From the NCBI GenBank assembly GCA_030765455.1, contig JAVCCM010000043.1, positions 1 through 61,901 of the forward strand: a stretch of DNA of 61,901 nucleotides, written 5' to 3'. Below the pieces are notes generated by a model. That model had not been told where the DNA came from, made no database searches, and saw nothing but the letters and a program-made list of their open reading frames with translations. The DNA comes from Candidatus Electryonea clarkiae. Its GTDB lineage: Bacteria > Electryoneota > Electryoneia > Electryoneales > Electryoneaceae. Position 1 is the stretch's first letter. Each line of letters starts with the position of its first letter. This document shows positions 37,128 to 47,144 of the stretch, piece after piece. A program made the position numbers and the translations under genes.

Positions 37128-38396
37128 GTGAAAAGAAGTGAATGTGATATTAAAAATCTTGACCTTGCTGATGAGGGTCTTCGACGGATTATCTGGGCAG
37201 ATAATGATATGCCGGTTCTTGAGCAGATTCGAGACAAATTTCGCCGTGAGCAGCCGCTCGAAGGAATGCGCCTGGGAGCCTGCCTGCATGTAACCGCTGA
37301 AACCGCCAATCTCGTCAGAACATTAAAAGCCGGTGGTGCAGACGTTGTAATTTGTGCATCAAATCCCCTCTCAACGCAGGATGACGTTGCAGCTTCACTC
37401 GTTCGGGATTATGACGTACGTGTTTATGCGATTCGTCAGATTGACAACGATGGGTATTACAGGCATTTGACCGCTACAGCCGAACATAAGCCACACATTA
37501 CTATGGATGACGGCTGTGACCTGGTATCCTTGATTCATGAAAAATATAAAGAGAACATGGCTGATATAACCGGATCAATGGAGGAAACCACAACCGGTGT
37601 CATTCGTCTCCGGGCAATGGAAAAAAGTGGAGTTTTAGGGCTTCCTGTGATAGCTGTCAACGACGCAAAGACAAAGAATTTGTTTGATAACAGGTATGGA
37701 ACCGGTCAATCAACCGTTGATGGTATTATTCGCGCAACAGACATCCTGATAGCCGGAAAAACAATTGTAGTCGCCGGTTACGGCTGGTGTGGTCGTGGAT
37801 TTGCAAGTAGATGCCGGGGAATGGGCGCAAACGTGGTTGTCACTGAGATCGATTCAGTCAAAGCACTCGAAGCGGTAATGGATGGCTTCAGAGTTATGAC
37901 TATGGATGCAGCCTCAGAAGTCGGAGACCTGTTCTGCACTTTAACCGGGAATAAACATGTAATTCGTGGTGAACATTTTGCAAAAATGAAAGATGGGGCC
38001 ATGGTAGCCAATAGTGGTCATTTCGATGTGGAAATTGATATTCCGGTATTGAAAAAAATGGCGAAAAAGATTAATAACGGTGTTCGTGAGTTCGTAGATC
38101 AATACACTCTTGATAACGACCATAGAATTAATCTGCTTGCAGATGGACGGCTGATCAACCTCGCGGCTGCAGAGGGACATCCTGCATCCGTTATGGATAT
38201 GAGTTTCGCCACGCAAGCTCTGTGCGCAGAATACGTAGCAAAACATGGAAGCGAACTCGGAAATAAAGTTTACGATCCGCCCATAGAGATTGAAGACACT
38301 GTCAGCCGATTAAAACTGGCTTCAATGCACCTGGAGATAGACACTCTTACAGAAGAACAAATTTCCTACTTGTCCGACTGGCAGGAAGGAACCTGA
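37128..38396 (+). CDS. ahcY: Adenosylhomocysteinase (SAH hydrolase)
   Basis: Protein of 422 residues. It splits S-adenosylhomocysteine into adenosine and homocysteine and uses bound NAD. Substrate-domain motifs include [31 protein letters not shown] and [12 protein letters not shown]; the NAD-binding fold has [20 protein letters not shown]; the C-terminus has VDQYTL and [15 protein letters not shown]. The length matches the shorter archaeal/Thermotoga-like type without the extra insert. The start is GTG 37128 with TTGGAG 7 bases upstream; the TTG at 37116 is part of that Shine-Dalgarno. A 7-bp hairpin (37027-37050) lies in the leader but matches no known SAH riboswitch. Confidence 0.95.
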   Translation: MKRSECDIKNLDLADEGLRRIIWADNDMPVLEQIRDKFRREQPLEGMRLGACLHVTAETANLVRTLKAGGADVVICASNPLSTQDDVAASLVRDYDVRVYAIRQIDNDGYYRHLTATAEHKPHITMDDGCDLVSLIHEKYKENMADITGSMEETTTGVIRLRAMEKSGVLGLPVIAVNDAKTKNLFDNRYGTGQSTVDGIIRATDILIAGKTIVVAGYGWCGRGFASRCRGMGANVVVTEIDSVKALEAVMDGFRVMTMDAASEVGDLFCTLTGNKHVIRGEHFAKMKDGAMVANSGHFDVEIDIPVLKKMAKKINNGVREFVDQYTLDNDHRINLLADGRLINLAAAEGHPASVMDMSFATQALCAEYVAKHGSELGNKVYDPPIEIEDTVSRLKLASMHLEIDTLTEEQISYLSDWQEGT

Positions 38397-38432
38397 TAGA
38401 TTATTAAAATCTTATATCATTGATTAATGTTT

Positions 38433-38493
38433 CCCGGATTGGTGTTACCGAGCTTCGTTACACGATGGTTCAGCCCAATCCGGGTTGTATTTT
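38433..38493 (+). terminator. Terminator after ahcY
   Basis: CCCGGATTGG (38433-38442) pairs perfectly over 10 bp with CCAATCCGGG (38475-38484), followed by TTGTATTTT. The 32-base loop may itself fold. The remaining 260 bases before the next gene show only AT-rich leader sequence. Confidence 0.7.
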
Positions 38494-38751
38494 ATAACTA
38501 AATCATAAGTAAAGAAAAATAAGAATCATCATTATACTTAAAGTATTTTGTAGATAAACCGATATTTATCAGTAAACAAGCTTTTTCAAATTAGTGGTTA
38601 TAGCCTGACAAATAACAGAATTACAATTAAACACTCAATCTCTCGCATCCTAATTAGTGAAATTTGTAATTAAAAGACTTTAGCAATTGTTGTACGATGA
38701 CATTTTTTGGTATATTTAACAAAATGCAGGCACCTTTTAATTGGAGGCAGG

Positions 38752-41055
38752 ATGAGACACAGCGGATCAGCGATTAAATGGAAGCGGCTATTAGCGCTTC
38801 TACTTGTTGCCTCCTCTGCATTGTTGTTTATGCAATGCACCCTCGACAACCCAGGCTTGCCAAGCTGGGATGTCGCATTCGTTCTAACCTTCAGTAACGA
38901 ACACTTTGGATTGAATGGCCTCATGGGGCTTGACACCATAGTGGATGTTTCTGACTCACTGAATGACACCCTGTTCAGAGGAGTGGATACTCTTGTAGGC
39001 GGCAATTTACTGTACTTGTTCAATAATAAGATTAAACCGTTTGCCCTCGCTGATCAACTCGAATTGGAAACCGATGATACATCTGATTTTACGATCTATA
39101 TGGAGCATATAATACTGCTTCCATCCGATGTCTCCGACGCTCACCTTCGTGTTGACAAATTTATACCAGGGTGGACCGGTGACGGGACTTACCTGATAGA
39201 CACCCTCCAGATTCCCGACAGCTCAAGCGAAGTTGCAATTGATTCGTTTCGCTCAATAACGGTTGTCCATTGCATTCCTGACGCTGGTAACATTCTCACA
39301 TTGGAAGTAACAAATAACTCTCCGCTCACCTGGAGCAGGATTGATATTTCCGTAGCTCCCGCTGATGCCCCGAACCATATCATTGGTTCAGGTTCGATAA
39401 ACGAAGCGCTTCCTCCCCAGAATGTTCGTACTCTAAGTCTTGATGTGGACGATAAGATACTGAAACGTCATATGGTTTTAATCATGACCGGGTCTGGTTT
39501 AAATCAGGGCAATAAGAATCTGACAACTAATGATGGTTTGGACGTAAGGGTTTCTTATGGCGAACTTAACTGTGACTATGTTCAGGAAACCCATATCTCT
39601 CGACAAGAACCATTTACTGAATTAGATACTATACCGTTCAAGGACGAAGAAGACTGGGTGATCAGGGGGCATGTAACTTCTGGTGTTATAAGCATAAATC
39701 TCCAGAATCATACCGAAGTGGAAGAATCGCTCTATATAACAATTCCGCATTTTTTCACTTATCAAGACACTTTGGACACCATGAAGTTCAAATTTTTACT
39801 TGGGTCATCTCTTGACCCGGTTACCTCGGTTATTGATACCACGTTCATTCTGGGTCCAGATTCCGGCACTGTCGGATTCCGAAAAGACTACTTGATGACA
39901 ATGGATTTGCCTGAGAATTACCGTATGCCGGATCCTGAAGATCAAGTCCTGAAATTTAGTACTACGGTGGTACCGCTTGGACGATTTGATGATGTGGGTA
40001 ATTCCTTGCCGGTCACTCTCTCTATACGGGATACAGTAAACATGGAGATATTTATTGAAACATTTGATTTTGAGTGGATGTACGGTGTCGTAAGAGATGA
40101 AAGAATGGAGATTGAGTCCATAGAAGAATACATCGATTTCTGGGAAGACCAGGAAAACATGCAATCCGATTTAAATGGAAATTTAGAATTCAATGATGTT
40201 GGACTGATAATTGATCTAACCGGTTCGGAATACAATTCACCGGCGAAACTTGTGCTCGATATTTCAGGCTTCAACAGTAAAGACAGCATACGAACGACAG
40301 AAACAATTGAACGATTTTTCACACCAAATCAAAAAGTTATGTATATTGACGGTGTCAAGGATGATATACATGAAGACAGGCTTACAAGATTATTCAACAC
40401 TTTCCCTGATTCTCTTACTATAAGCGGTAATGTCCTGATAGGTCGTGACCATTTCTATGGAAGTGAATTAGATCCGTATGAACCCCTTCTTCTATCAAAA
40501 GAGGATCTTTTTGTTGGAACTGTAAGCCTGGAAGCTCCTTTCCAGATCAGTACAATTAATCCAACACCTATACACGGGAGTGTTTACATAACTACTTCTA
40601 AATCTGAAGATGATACTACAGGGGCTGACTCATTCCCTGTAAATCTTGAGGATATGGATATTCAGAAAATTACACTTATTGCACATACAAAAAATAATCT
40701 TCCCATGGGTGTGACAGTATATTTCCTTGCCGGTCATTTTGCATCCGACAGTATTGCGACTGATTCACTTGTTTTTTCAAATATTGACAGGTACAATATC
40801 CTCACCCCGCCTTTACGATTGGAACCTCCTGTGATGTTTGAAGGAAGACCGGTTGTTTCCGAACTTGAAATTGACACATTTATGACTGTGATAGATGATG
40901 AATCAATGAGTTTGTTGTCCAAAGACAGTATGTACACACGCCAGATAATTGTACTTGACCAGATGAGCCCTATTAATGCTCATGAAGATGATTATCTCGA
41001 GGTAGAACTTAGCGGCGAGATACAGTACCGTGTTAATGATACCGGGGGCGATTGA
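38752..41055 (+). CDS. Large lipoprotein of unknown function
   Basis: Protein of 767 residues. Start 38752 is chosen over 38707 because GGAGGCAGG lies directly upstream and a lipoprotein-like signal follows (RLLALLLVASSALLFMQC29; the MQ before the cysteine is unusual). The mature protein is rich in aspartate and beta-strand patterns, for example LDTIVDVSDSLNDTLF and FILGPDSGTVGF, without recognisable domains. It overlaps the next gene by one base (TGATG), so it is probably translated together with the outer-membrane barrel downstream and may be its surface or periplasmic partner. Confidence 0.7.
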   Translation: MRHSGSAIKWKRLLALLLVASSALLFMQCTLDNPGLPSWDVAFVLTFSNEHFGLNGLMGLDTIVDVSDSLNDTLFRGVDTLVGGNLLYLFNNKIKPFALADQLELETDDTSDFTIYMEHIILLPSDVSDAHLRVDKFIPGWTGDGTYLIDTLQIPDSSSEVAIDSFRSITVVHCIPDAGNILTLEVTNNSPLTWSRIDISVAPADAPNHIIGSGSINEALPPQNVRTLSLDVDDKILKRHMVLIMTGSGLNQGNKNLTTNDGLDVRVSYGELNCDYVQETHISRQEPFTELDTIPFKDEEDWVIRGHVTSGVISINLQNHTEVEESLYITIPHFFTYQDTLDTMKFKFLLGSSLDPVTSVIDTTFILGPDSGTVGFRKDYLMTMDLPENYRMPDPEDQVLKFSTTVVPLGRFDDVGNSLPVTLSIRDTVNMEIFIETFDFEWMYGVVRDERMEIESIEEYIDFWEDQENMQSDLNGNLEFNDVGLIIDLTGSEYNSPAKLVLDISGFNSKDSIRTTETIERFFTPNQKVMYIDGVKDDIHEDRLTRLFNTFPDSLTISGNVLIGRDHFYGSELDPYEPLLLSKEDLFVGTVSLEAPFQISTINPTPIHGSVYITTSKSEDDTTGADSFPVNLEDMDIQKITLIAHTKNNLPMGVTVYFLAGHFASDSIATDSLVFSNIDRYNILTPPLRLEPPVMFEGRPVVSELEIDTFMTVIDDESMSLLSKDSMYTRQIIVLDQMSPINAHEDDYLEVELSGEIQYRVNDTGGD

Positions 41056-42689
41056 TGAAAATTAGATATTCTGTTCCAATAGTCATTATATGTAGTTTTA
41101 TTTCTATCTTGTTCCATAATTTTAATGCCTCTGCCTTTGTTCCTCCCAATGCAAAGGGGATTGCACTTGGCGGCGAGGTTGGGGTTACGGTTAGAGGGGC
41201 GGAGGCGGTTGGCTGGAATCCGGCGTTTCTTGGTTTTGAGGATAATCCCCGCATGGTGATAACTTCTCCTTTATTGAGTACCGGACTGCATTTCTATAAT
41301 AACTCTTTTTCAGTCAGCACGATCAACACATACTTCCAGCAAGACAAGTTCCTCGATGAATCCGACAAAAAGGAAATCCTTGATCTTGTTGATGAAGATG
41401 GATTACTAATCCATAATGACGTTTTTGTACCGGCAATTGGATTCTCCTTTCCAACCGCTTTCCTGAACATGTCGCTCAATTTCAATACAATGAGTATCAC
41501 GGATGCCAGGCTGGATAAAGATTTTATCCGTGTTGCTTTAAAGGGGTACGGTTACGAACATCTTGGTGAGGTAGCCAGTTTTGATGATATGGAAATGACA
41601 TCGGCGAACTTTGGTCGTATTTCCCTCACCGGTGCCAAGCGATTTGAAGAAATGGGTTTTGTAGATGAAACGGGTTTTATCAATGAATTTACTGCTGGAT
41701 TTACATTCTCCTACTTCATGGGATTCGCCTATGTTGACTTGATTGAGGCGAATGCATCCCTTTATGCGGATTATGGAGAATTTGATGGAAATGGATTAGC
41801 CGAAATAGTTTCTTCTTTCGGCGGCAACGGCGTAGGACTGGACCTGGGAATGGGATTCAAGTTTGCCAATAGACGTGGAATTTATGGAGTATCTATAATT
41901 AATGCAATCAACAAGATACATTGGACTGATTGTGACAGGAGGCTATACAGCTTCGACACCGATTTCGTAACATACTTAGGAGATCCTGTTCCAGGACCTT
42001 CCCTGCAGGGCATGGAAGATGTTGACGCTTGGATAGAGAAGAATTTCAATACTGTAGATTCCCTGAGTGAAGGCGAGGAAGTTACAGTTTCCCTGCCAAG
42101 CAGTCTTTTGATGTCCATGGGATGGTGGCTTCGTGAAGACTTACTGGCGAGCGGAGCGGTCAGGCAGGGATTAAATGAGGCTGCAGGTAATACTTCGGTA
42201 CCTGGCTTATCTGCCGGTATTGAATACCTGATCCATCCGAAATTTCCACTTCGTGCAGGAATGGGATTTGATCATCGCGGAGGAACGTCATTTGGTTTTG
42301 GCTCCGGGATGAGGATCGGCACATGGAGAACAGATGTAGGCTTCTCTTATAGAAATGGTCTTTTCAATTATTCAAATGGATTCACATTTGGAATAAGCAC
42401 ATCATTTGTGATGGGTCAACCCGAGACAGACCCATTCAAGACAAAAAGATATTGGGAAAACAAAGCCGAATCTTTACGGGAAGCTATATTGGGAGGTAAT
42501 CCGGATAAAGAATACCCCGATGATTTACCGCCAAGAATGCAGGATCTGTTAAAAGGTTCCGCGAAATCCACGGAAGAAGAACAGGTGGAAGAGGTAGAAG
42601 AAGAGGAAGAACCGAATGAAGAGAAACCGAAAAAGAAAACAACAAAAAAGAAACGTAAAAAGAAAGCTCCAACCAAGAAGAAGCCATAA
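41055..42689 (+). CDS. Outer-membrane beta-barrel protein (PorV/DUF5723-like) with charged tail
   Basis: Protein of 544 residues with a signal peptide (IRYSVPIVIICSFIS to ASA). The early motif PPNAKGIALGGEVGVTVRGA leading to WNPAFLG is typical of PorV/FadL-like outer-membrane proteins of FCB bacteria. Residues 60-460 show barrel-like glycine and aromatic alternation (GFDHRGGTSFGFGSGMRIGT). The last 60 residues are a low-complexity glutamate then lysine tail (EEVEEEEEPNEE, KKKTTKKKRKKK), which is unusual for a barrel. The start ATG overlaps the preceding stop. Likely an outer-membrane transporter or assembly factor; no substrate can be given. Confidence 0.72.
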   Translation: MKIRYSVPIVIICSFISILFHNFNASAFVPPNAKGIALGGEVGVTVRGAEAVGWNPAFLGFEDNPRMVITSPLLSTGLHFYNNSFSVSTINTYFQQDKFLDESDKKEILDLVDEDGLLIHNDVFVPAIGFSFPTAFLNMSLNFNTMSITDARLDKDFIRVALKGYGYEHLGEVASFDDMEMTSANFGRISLTGAKRFEEMGFVDETGFINEFTAGFTFSYFMGFAYVDLIEANASLYADYGEFDGNGLAEIVSSFGGNGVGLDLGMGFKFANRRGIYGVSIINAINKIHWTDCDRRLYSFDTDFVTYLGDPVPGPSLQGMEDVDAWIEKNFNTVDSLSEGEEVTVSLPSSLLMSMGWWLREDLLASGAVRQGLNEAAGNTSVPGLSAGIEYLIHPKFPLRAGMGFDHRGGTSFGFGSGMRIGTWRTDVGFSYRNGLFNYSNGFTFGISTSFVMGQPETDPFKTKRYWENKAESLREAILGGNPDKEYPDDLPPRMQDLLKGSAKSTEEEQVEEVEEEEEPNEEKPKKKTTKKKRKKKAPTKKKP

Positions 42690-42711
42690 ATACCGAAATC
42701 TACATTTGTGC

Positions 42712-42750
42712 TTTTAAGCTGAGCAATGCTTGCTCAGCTTAAAATATTTC
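42712..42750. terminator. Strong terminator after the lipoprotein/barrel operon
   Basis: TTTTAAGCTGAGCAA (42712-42726) and TTGCTCAGCTTAAAA (42730-42744) form a perfect 15-bp stem with a TGC loop, 23 bases after the stop codon. The A and T ends allow termination in both directions. Confidence 0.85.
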
Positions 42751-43008
42751 CATAAATAATTCTGTCTTTGAAGATCGTATATAATAATTACCTCCTGATA
42801 CCGATGGTTTTCCTTTCCCTTTTCTACGGTTTTTATTTACTGCCTGCAATTATGCTGACAAATCATTATGGCAAATCCCCTCAACTATATTAAAAGTATA
42901 TTCTTACGACAACGCAAAAACTTTAAAATATTTCGAGCATTACTTTAAGTATTTCTAAAGTTAGATTATTTCAACATTTATATCGTCGCAAAACAGGTAA
43001 ATTATTAT
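42751..43008. other. Gene-free AT-rich region
   Basis: No ORF, repeat or RNA that I can support. It is part of a gene-free kilobase (42690-43693), most of which lies on either side of the candidate RNA at 43009-43141. The stretch from 43142 to 43626 also shows no gene; it holds only small palindromes (GGTGA/TCACC at 43563-43577). Confidence 0.4.
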
Positions 43009-43048
43009 AAATAAAAAACAAAGAGCCGATCCTAACGGATCAGCTCTT
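43009..43048 (-). terminator. Minus-strand terminator of the candidate RNA
   Basis: A 12-bp stem (43021-43032 with 43037-43048, loop TAAC) is followed on the minus strand by TTTGTTTTTTATTT. It stands 650 bases downstream of the peptidase gene, which has its own hairpin, so a separate transcript probably ends here. Confidence 0.75.
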
Positions 43049-43141
43049 GTCTGGTTTCTATCTGAAACCATTTGCGGCTTTACTATTTCACCAAGGGAAG
43101 GCGCAGGCAAACCCAGGGTGTTTATTCAAACCGCACTTCAG
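43009..43141 (-). ncRNA. Candidate small structured RNA with its own terminator
   Basis: Read on the minus strand, three elements follow each other. First is a nested stem-loop: 43128-43135 with 43073-43080 (8 bp), then CACC/GGTG (43117-43120 with 43089-43092) and GGG/CCC. Second is the perfect 7-bp hairpin TGGTTTC/GAAACCA (43052-43070). Third is a terminator. In both the outer stem and the terminator the single non-Watson-Crick position is a G-U pair on the minus strand but a C-A mismatch on the plus strand, which argues for minus-strand transcription. It matches no SRP, tmRNA, RNase P or riboswitch consensus I know. The promoter and 5' end are not located. Confidence 0.4.
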
Positions 43142-43626
43142 CAGATATTTTATATCCCAATAATATTATCGACAGAAATTATCAAAACTTCAGGGAACTC
43201 TTTAAATTAAAGGGTTTCAGGGATTATTCGCTCACGGTTTATTTAAAATAGTTGAGGTTATTTTAAGAATCACAGATTTTTGGAAAACGTTATCATTAAA
43301 ATTGCTTAAACCTGTTAAAACTCACTCAGGGAAGAACTTGAAGTAATAGTATAGCTACTAAAATATTATTATTAAATCCCTTACAATAACATTTCAGTGT
43401 CGAAAGATATAATAGTCCAATTTTTCTTTGCCAATTAGATTAATAATCCTTAAATAAGGGAATTAAGGTTTGCTAACGGTATCTGCTCCTGGAGCCCCTC
43501 TGTTTTTTTCACAATAAAGCTGCCTGAAAACACTCCCGGCAAAAATCTCATGATCAGATTCTGGTGACCTTATCACCGGTTCAAGTCCATGCAATGGTGA
43601 CGTCGGTTGTTTTTCTGCAAACAATT

Positions 43627-43654
43627 AAGCCCTTCCTATTATCTGGAAGGGCTT
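43627..43654 (-). terminator. Terminator after the oligopeptidase gene
   Basis: AAGCCCTTCC (43627-43636) pairs perfectly with GGAAGGGCTT (43645-43654), 39 bases past the minus-strand stop. Minus-strand sequence after the stem is TTAATTGTTTGC, a modest T-rich tail. Confidence 0.65.
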
Positions 43655-43693
43655 GGTATTGAATACAAAAATCTTAATATTCACTTGGCAGGA

Positions 43694-45604
43694 TCAATCC
43701 TTTTCCAGCTTCTCGATCTCCTGCTCAAGCATGGTAACAAGTCCGTCGAGTTTGTCAACTACTGCCTGGACAGTTTCCGGTTGCGAAAGATCTACCCCGG
43801 CTTTTTTAAGCTGTTCCATCGGGTGATCGTTTCCACCTGATTTCAGAAGAGTCAGGTATTGTTCGGTCGCTGCCTTTCGTTCCTTCTTTTTACCTTCTGT
43901 GATGCTCTTGACTATCTGCGCCGAGGATGCAAAACAGGTTGCATACTGATAAACATAGTATGGAGAACGGTAGAAATGCGGAATGCGAGCCCAGGTAATT
44001 TTGTACAGTTCATCAAGTTCTATGCTGTCGCCATAATAGTCTTTCAGCAGACCGTAATACAAATCTCCAAGAACATCAGAGGTAATCGGCCTTCCCTCTT
44101 CAGCCAGCCTATGCGCCTCCCTTTCATAGTCAGCGAATAACACCTGAGAATAGAATGTTCCAACTATGCTGTCTATCGCATGTTGAAGGAGTACGGCTCT
44201 TTCCAACGGGTCTTTTGTACGGTCAAGCATATATTCCAGCAGAAGGGCTTCATTCAGGGTTGATGCAACCTCAGCGACGAAGATAGTGTAATCCGCTGTA
44301 GCAAAAGGTTGATTTGCCTGGGAAAGCACGGTATGCATGGTATGTCCCATCTCGTGCGCGAGGGTGAAAACTTCGGTCAAGGTGTCGTTATAATTAAGGA
44401 GCATGAAGGGATGGATCCCATAAACGCCCGCCGAATATGCGCCAGAACGTTTGCCGTCTGATTCATAAACATCAATCCAGCCGCCTTCAAATCCTGCGCG
44501 CATTTGTTTCTGGTACTCTTTTCCAAGAGGAGCAACCGATTCAACAATCATATCGAGGACGTCATCATAAGGATAGGTTTTATCAAACTCCACAATCGGA
44601 ACACCACTGTCATACAGATGATAGTTTTCCAGTTTGAGTACTTTCTTCCGTAATTCATGATACCGTCTTAATGCGCCTGAACCGGATTTTGCCGAGGTGA
44701 CAAGGTTCTCATAAACCTCGACCGGGATATTATTTCCATCGAGCGCTGCAACCAGTGTGTTGTCATAATTACGAGCCTGGCTGCGAGCCCAGTCACGTTG
44801 ACACAAACTGTTATACATGGCGGCATAAGTATTAACGTTAGCTTCATAAACCTCATACATTGCGTTAAATGCCAATGCCCGGTCTTCCTGGTTACGATTC
44901 GTATGCAGGATCGCCTGGTATTGAGAATATGAAACAGTAACTTCTTCACCTGTGGAAAGGGTGATCTCTTTGAATTTTATATCTGCCGTTGAAAGCGCCT
45001 GGTAGGTTTCACGAGGGGCGCCATTGAAACGATTGAAATAAGAAAGCAGTTGTTCACCCTTTTCATCGAGTACATGCTCCTGGCTTCTGTACAGTTCCTC
45101 GATCAAGAAACGGTAGGTTTGCAGTTCCTCGTTCGAATCAATCCATTCCTTCATGGTTTCATGAGGAATTGTCAGCATTTCCGGATCAAGCCATGCAGTT
45201 GCCTGGCCGAATGTGGCGAAGAGTATCTGTACGCGTTGTAAATTTGCCTGGATTTCGTTGTTTCTCTGATCGAGATCAAAGTTCAACTGCGGGTATCGAT
45301 ATACCTTATAAGCCAGCATTCCCAGTTCATCGTTTAACTTATACGTTTTCAGAACCTGTTCTGCTCCCTGGGAAAGTGTACCTTTGAGGGAAGCGAATTT
45401 ATCCATCAAAGGTTCAAGTTTTGCGAAACCGGTCTCCCATTCATCCCAGTCAGAATAGATATCCGTCAGATCCCATTTATAATTATCAGGAATTTCATCA
45501 CGGTTTCTTGTATCCGGTTTTCCAGATGCTGTGGTCACAGCGCTTAAGAAAATCATTATTGTGGTTACCTTTAAAAAAAAACGAGCTGTTTGACGTGTAA
45601 ACAT
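43694..45604 (-). CDS. Exported M3-family oligoendopeptidase (PepF-like)
   Basis: Protein of 636 residues. A zinc metallopeptidase that cleaves short peptides. The zinc site HEMGH is at residues 417-421 (FTLAHEMGHTMHTVL), with the third ligand in AEVASTLNEAL about 25 residues on, as in M3B oligoendopeptidase F. Unlike cytoplasmic PepF, it carries an N-terminal hydrophobic signal segment (FFLKVTTIMIFLSAVTTASG), so it probably works in the periplasm on peptide debris. The C-terminal end is a lysine/glutamate helix. It is monocistronic, with a hairpin directly after the stop. Confidence 0.9.
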   Translation of the reverse strand: MFTRQTARFFLKVTTIMIFLSAVTTASGKPDTRNRDEIPDNYKWDLTDIYSDWDEWETGFAKLEPLMDKFASLKGTLSQGAEQVLKTYKLNDELGMLAYKVYRYPQLNFDLDQRNNEIQANLQRVQILFATFGQATAWLDPEMLTIPHETMKEWIDSNEELQTYRFLIEELYRSQEHVLDEKGEQLLSYFNRFNGAPRETYQALSTADIKFKEITLSTGEEVTVSYSQYQAILHTNRNQEDRALAFNAMYEVYEANVNTYAAMYNSLCQRDWARSQARNYDNTLVAALDGNNIPVEVYENLVTSAKSGSGALRRYHELRKKVLKLENYHLYDSGVPIVEFDKTYPYDDVLDMIVESVAPLGKEYQKQMRAGFEGGWIDVYESDGKRSGAYSAGVYGIHPFMLLNYNDTLTEVFTLAHEMGHTMHTVLSQANQPFATADYTIFVAEVASTLNEALLLEYMLDRTKDPLERAVLLQHAIDSIVGTFYSQVLFADYEREAHRLAEEGRPITSDVLGDLYYGLLKDYYGDSIELDELYKITWARIPHFYRSPYYVYQYATCFASSAQIVKSITEGKKKERKAATEQYLTLLKSGGNDHPMEQLKKAGVDLSQPETVQAVVDKLDGLVTMLEQEIEKLEKD

Positions 45605-45895
45605 GTATTCCCTCCGTTAAATAAGCCTCCGAGGATATTATCGGAGAAACACCGGCTCCGGCAATTCCCCATTTAATAAGACTTCAGAATATAACCTCAT
45701 TCGCAGGAAAAAAAAACTTCAATAATTAGCTGTCTCTTTATAGAAGTGTATAGCTTAGCTACAGCACAAACAGAGTAGTACTTTATCAAATATGGTCTGT
45801 TGAGTTGACCGGAGTACAAATTAGTGCGAAATTTGCATTCAGGATGATTGCTATTATAAACCATTTAAATTTTACATAAGGATTTGTTTGCAGAT

Positions 45896-46657
45896 ATGAA
45901 AACATGGCAGATATTCAGCAAGCTTAAAATCATTATAATTATCATTATTGCATCCCACTTATGCAATACAAACGCATTGTCAGCAAATAAATATGAACCC
46001 GTCATACGCCTGGCTATTGAGGGAAGGTTCGATGTTATTGAGCAAGAGGTTCAAAATGAGAAATGGGCTGGCACTCCTCAAGGTGATCTTGCGCTTGCAT
46101 TAATAGAAAAAGAAGGGAACGAAGCATTCGATCTATTTGAAAGACTTCTGGAACGCAAAGATGCTTCGAGTGATATCAAAACGGTCGCCCTGTTTCATCT
46201 GTACGGATATTATGTACTTGTCAGTGATTATTCCCTTCAGCTTAAAACACTTGAAAAATTATATGAAAACAAGGTGTTAACCGGCAAACTTTTTAAGTCG
46301 GAGCTTCCTGATTTAGATGCTCTTGAAGCTTTCATCGCCGAAAAGAAAAATGATTCGCTTTTGTCAGAATCATCATCCGCAACAGCATGGTCTAAACACA
46401 TCAGCATCCCGGTTTCAACTTCCGGACCTTATTCTGTCCAGATCGGTGCTTTCATTGAAAGAAAACGCGCTGAAAATTTAGTTGAAGACTCAAAATGGAC
46501 AGGTGATCCGGTTGTACTCGTACCTTTAAAGCGTGGCAAAAAAACTCTGTATGGCGTCTGGGTAGGGCATTTTCCTGACAAAGATCATGCGGATGAATAC
46601 GGAAGAGCGCGGTTCGGTGATCAGCCCGGTCTCTATAAAGTAGTGAAAAGACAATAA
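45896..46657 (+). CDS. Exported SPOR-domain protein
   Basis: Protein of about 253 residues. An N-terminal hydrophobic segment (LKIIIIIIIASHLCNTNALSA) exports it. Residues 30-150 are helical, TPR-like; the C-terminal 75 residues are a SPOR domain (PYSVQIGAFIERKRAENLVE, ending LYGVWVGHFPDKDHADEYGR). SPOR domains bind denuded peptidoglycan at division sites. The start is ATG 45896 with AAGGA 14 bases upstream; a TTG at 45884 is a weaker alternative. A small lipoprotein gene follows 24 bases later. The 290 bases before it are a divergent promoter region with the peptidase gene. Confidence 0.78.
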   Translation: MKTWQIFSKLKIIIIIIIASHLCNTNALSANKYEPVIRLAIEGRFDVIEQEVQNEKWAGTPQGDLALALIEKEGNEAFDLFERLLERKDASSDIKTVALFHLYGYYVLVSDYSLQLKTLEKLYENKVLTGKLFKSELPDLDALEAFIAEKKNDSLLSESSSATAWSKHISIPVSTSGPYSVQIGAFIERKRAENLVEDSKWTGDPVVLVPLKRGKKTLYGVWVGHFPDKDHADEYGRARFGDQPGLYKVVKRQ

Positions 46658-46681
46658 TATAATCTTGAATTCGCTGATACT

Positions 46682-47038
46682 ATGGTAAAAAAATCTATTA
46701 TCATTCAATTTTTGGAATTTCTCCTCATCCTGTCGCTCCTGACAGCATCAGGCTGTGCATCTCATACATCTATTCTTAAGAAAGACCTCCATTCAGAACT
46801 GTATAAGATGACCTGGGATGATGCATTAAGCCAATATGGTCCTCCATTGAAAAAAGAGGTGGGAGGTACCCTCGTAAATGCGACCTGGCGCATTGTGGAT
46901 ACCACCGAGGTAGTCCGTCCTAAACAAAAACGCCGACCCGGAGCAAGAACAAGAGTCAGGCAGCATGGCACAAAGATAACCCTGACATTCGACAAGCAGC
47001 GTTGGGTATTGATTGATTACAAAGTCAAATCATTTTGA
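46682..47038 (+). CDS. Small lipoprotein
   Basis: Protein of 118 residues. Lipoprotein signal peptide with lipobox TASG-C25. The mature part begins ASHTSILKKDL and contains MTWDDALSQYGPPLKKEVGG, a layout like SmpA/OmlA-type small outer-membrane lipoproteins that assess an incoming strand, followed by a basic loop (KQKRRPGARTRVRQHG). The family assignment is only suggestive. It lies right behind the SPOR-domain gene and probably shares its transcript, so an envelope-maintenance role is likely. Confidence 0.6.
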   Translation: MVKKSIIIQFLEFLLILSLLTASGCASHTSILKKDLHSELYKMTWDDALSQYGPPLKKEVGGTLVNATWRIVDTTEVVRPKQKRRPGARTRVRQHGTKITLTFDKQRWVLIDYKVKSF

Positions 47039-47144
47039 GAATTTATTCATACACTATTTACTATTAACACAATAAGCGTTATATTTACTTATAGTTGAAT
47101 TATCCCCCCTCCGCACCATGAACGGCTCTGAAGAGGAGCTTAGG

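Noticed and set aside
42416..42687. Two serine- and phenylalanine-rich minus-strand ORFs
   Set aside because: They are the antisense of the lysine/glutamate tail of the barrel gene and have no independent support.
43573..43600. GGTTCAAGTCC resembling a tRNA T-loop
   Set aside because: The flanking bases cannot form the 5-bp T stem and no acceptor, D or anticodon arms are present on either strand.
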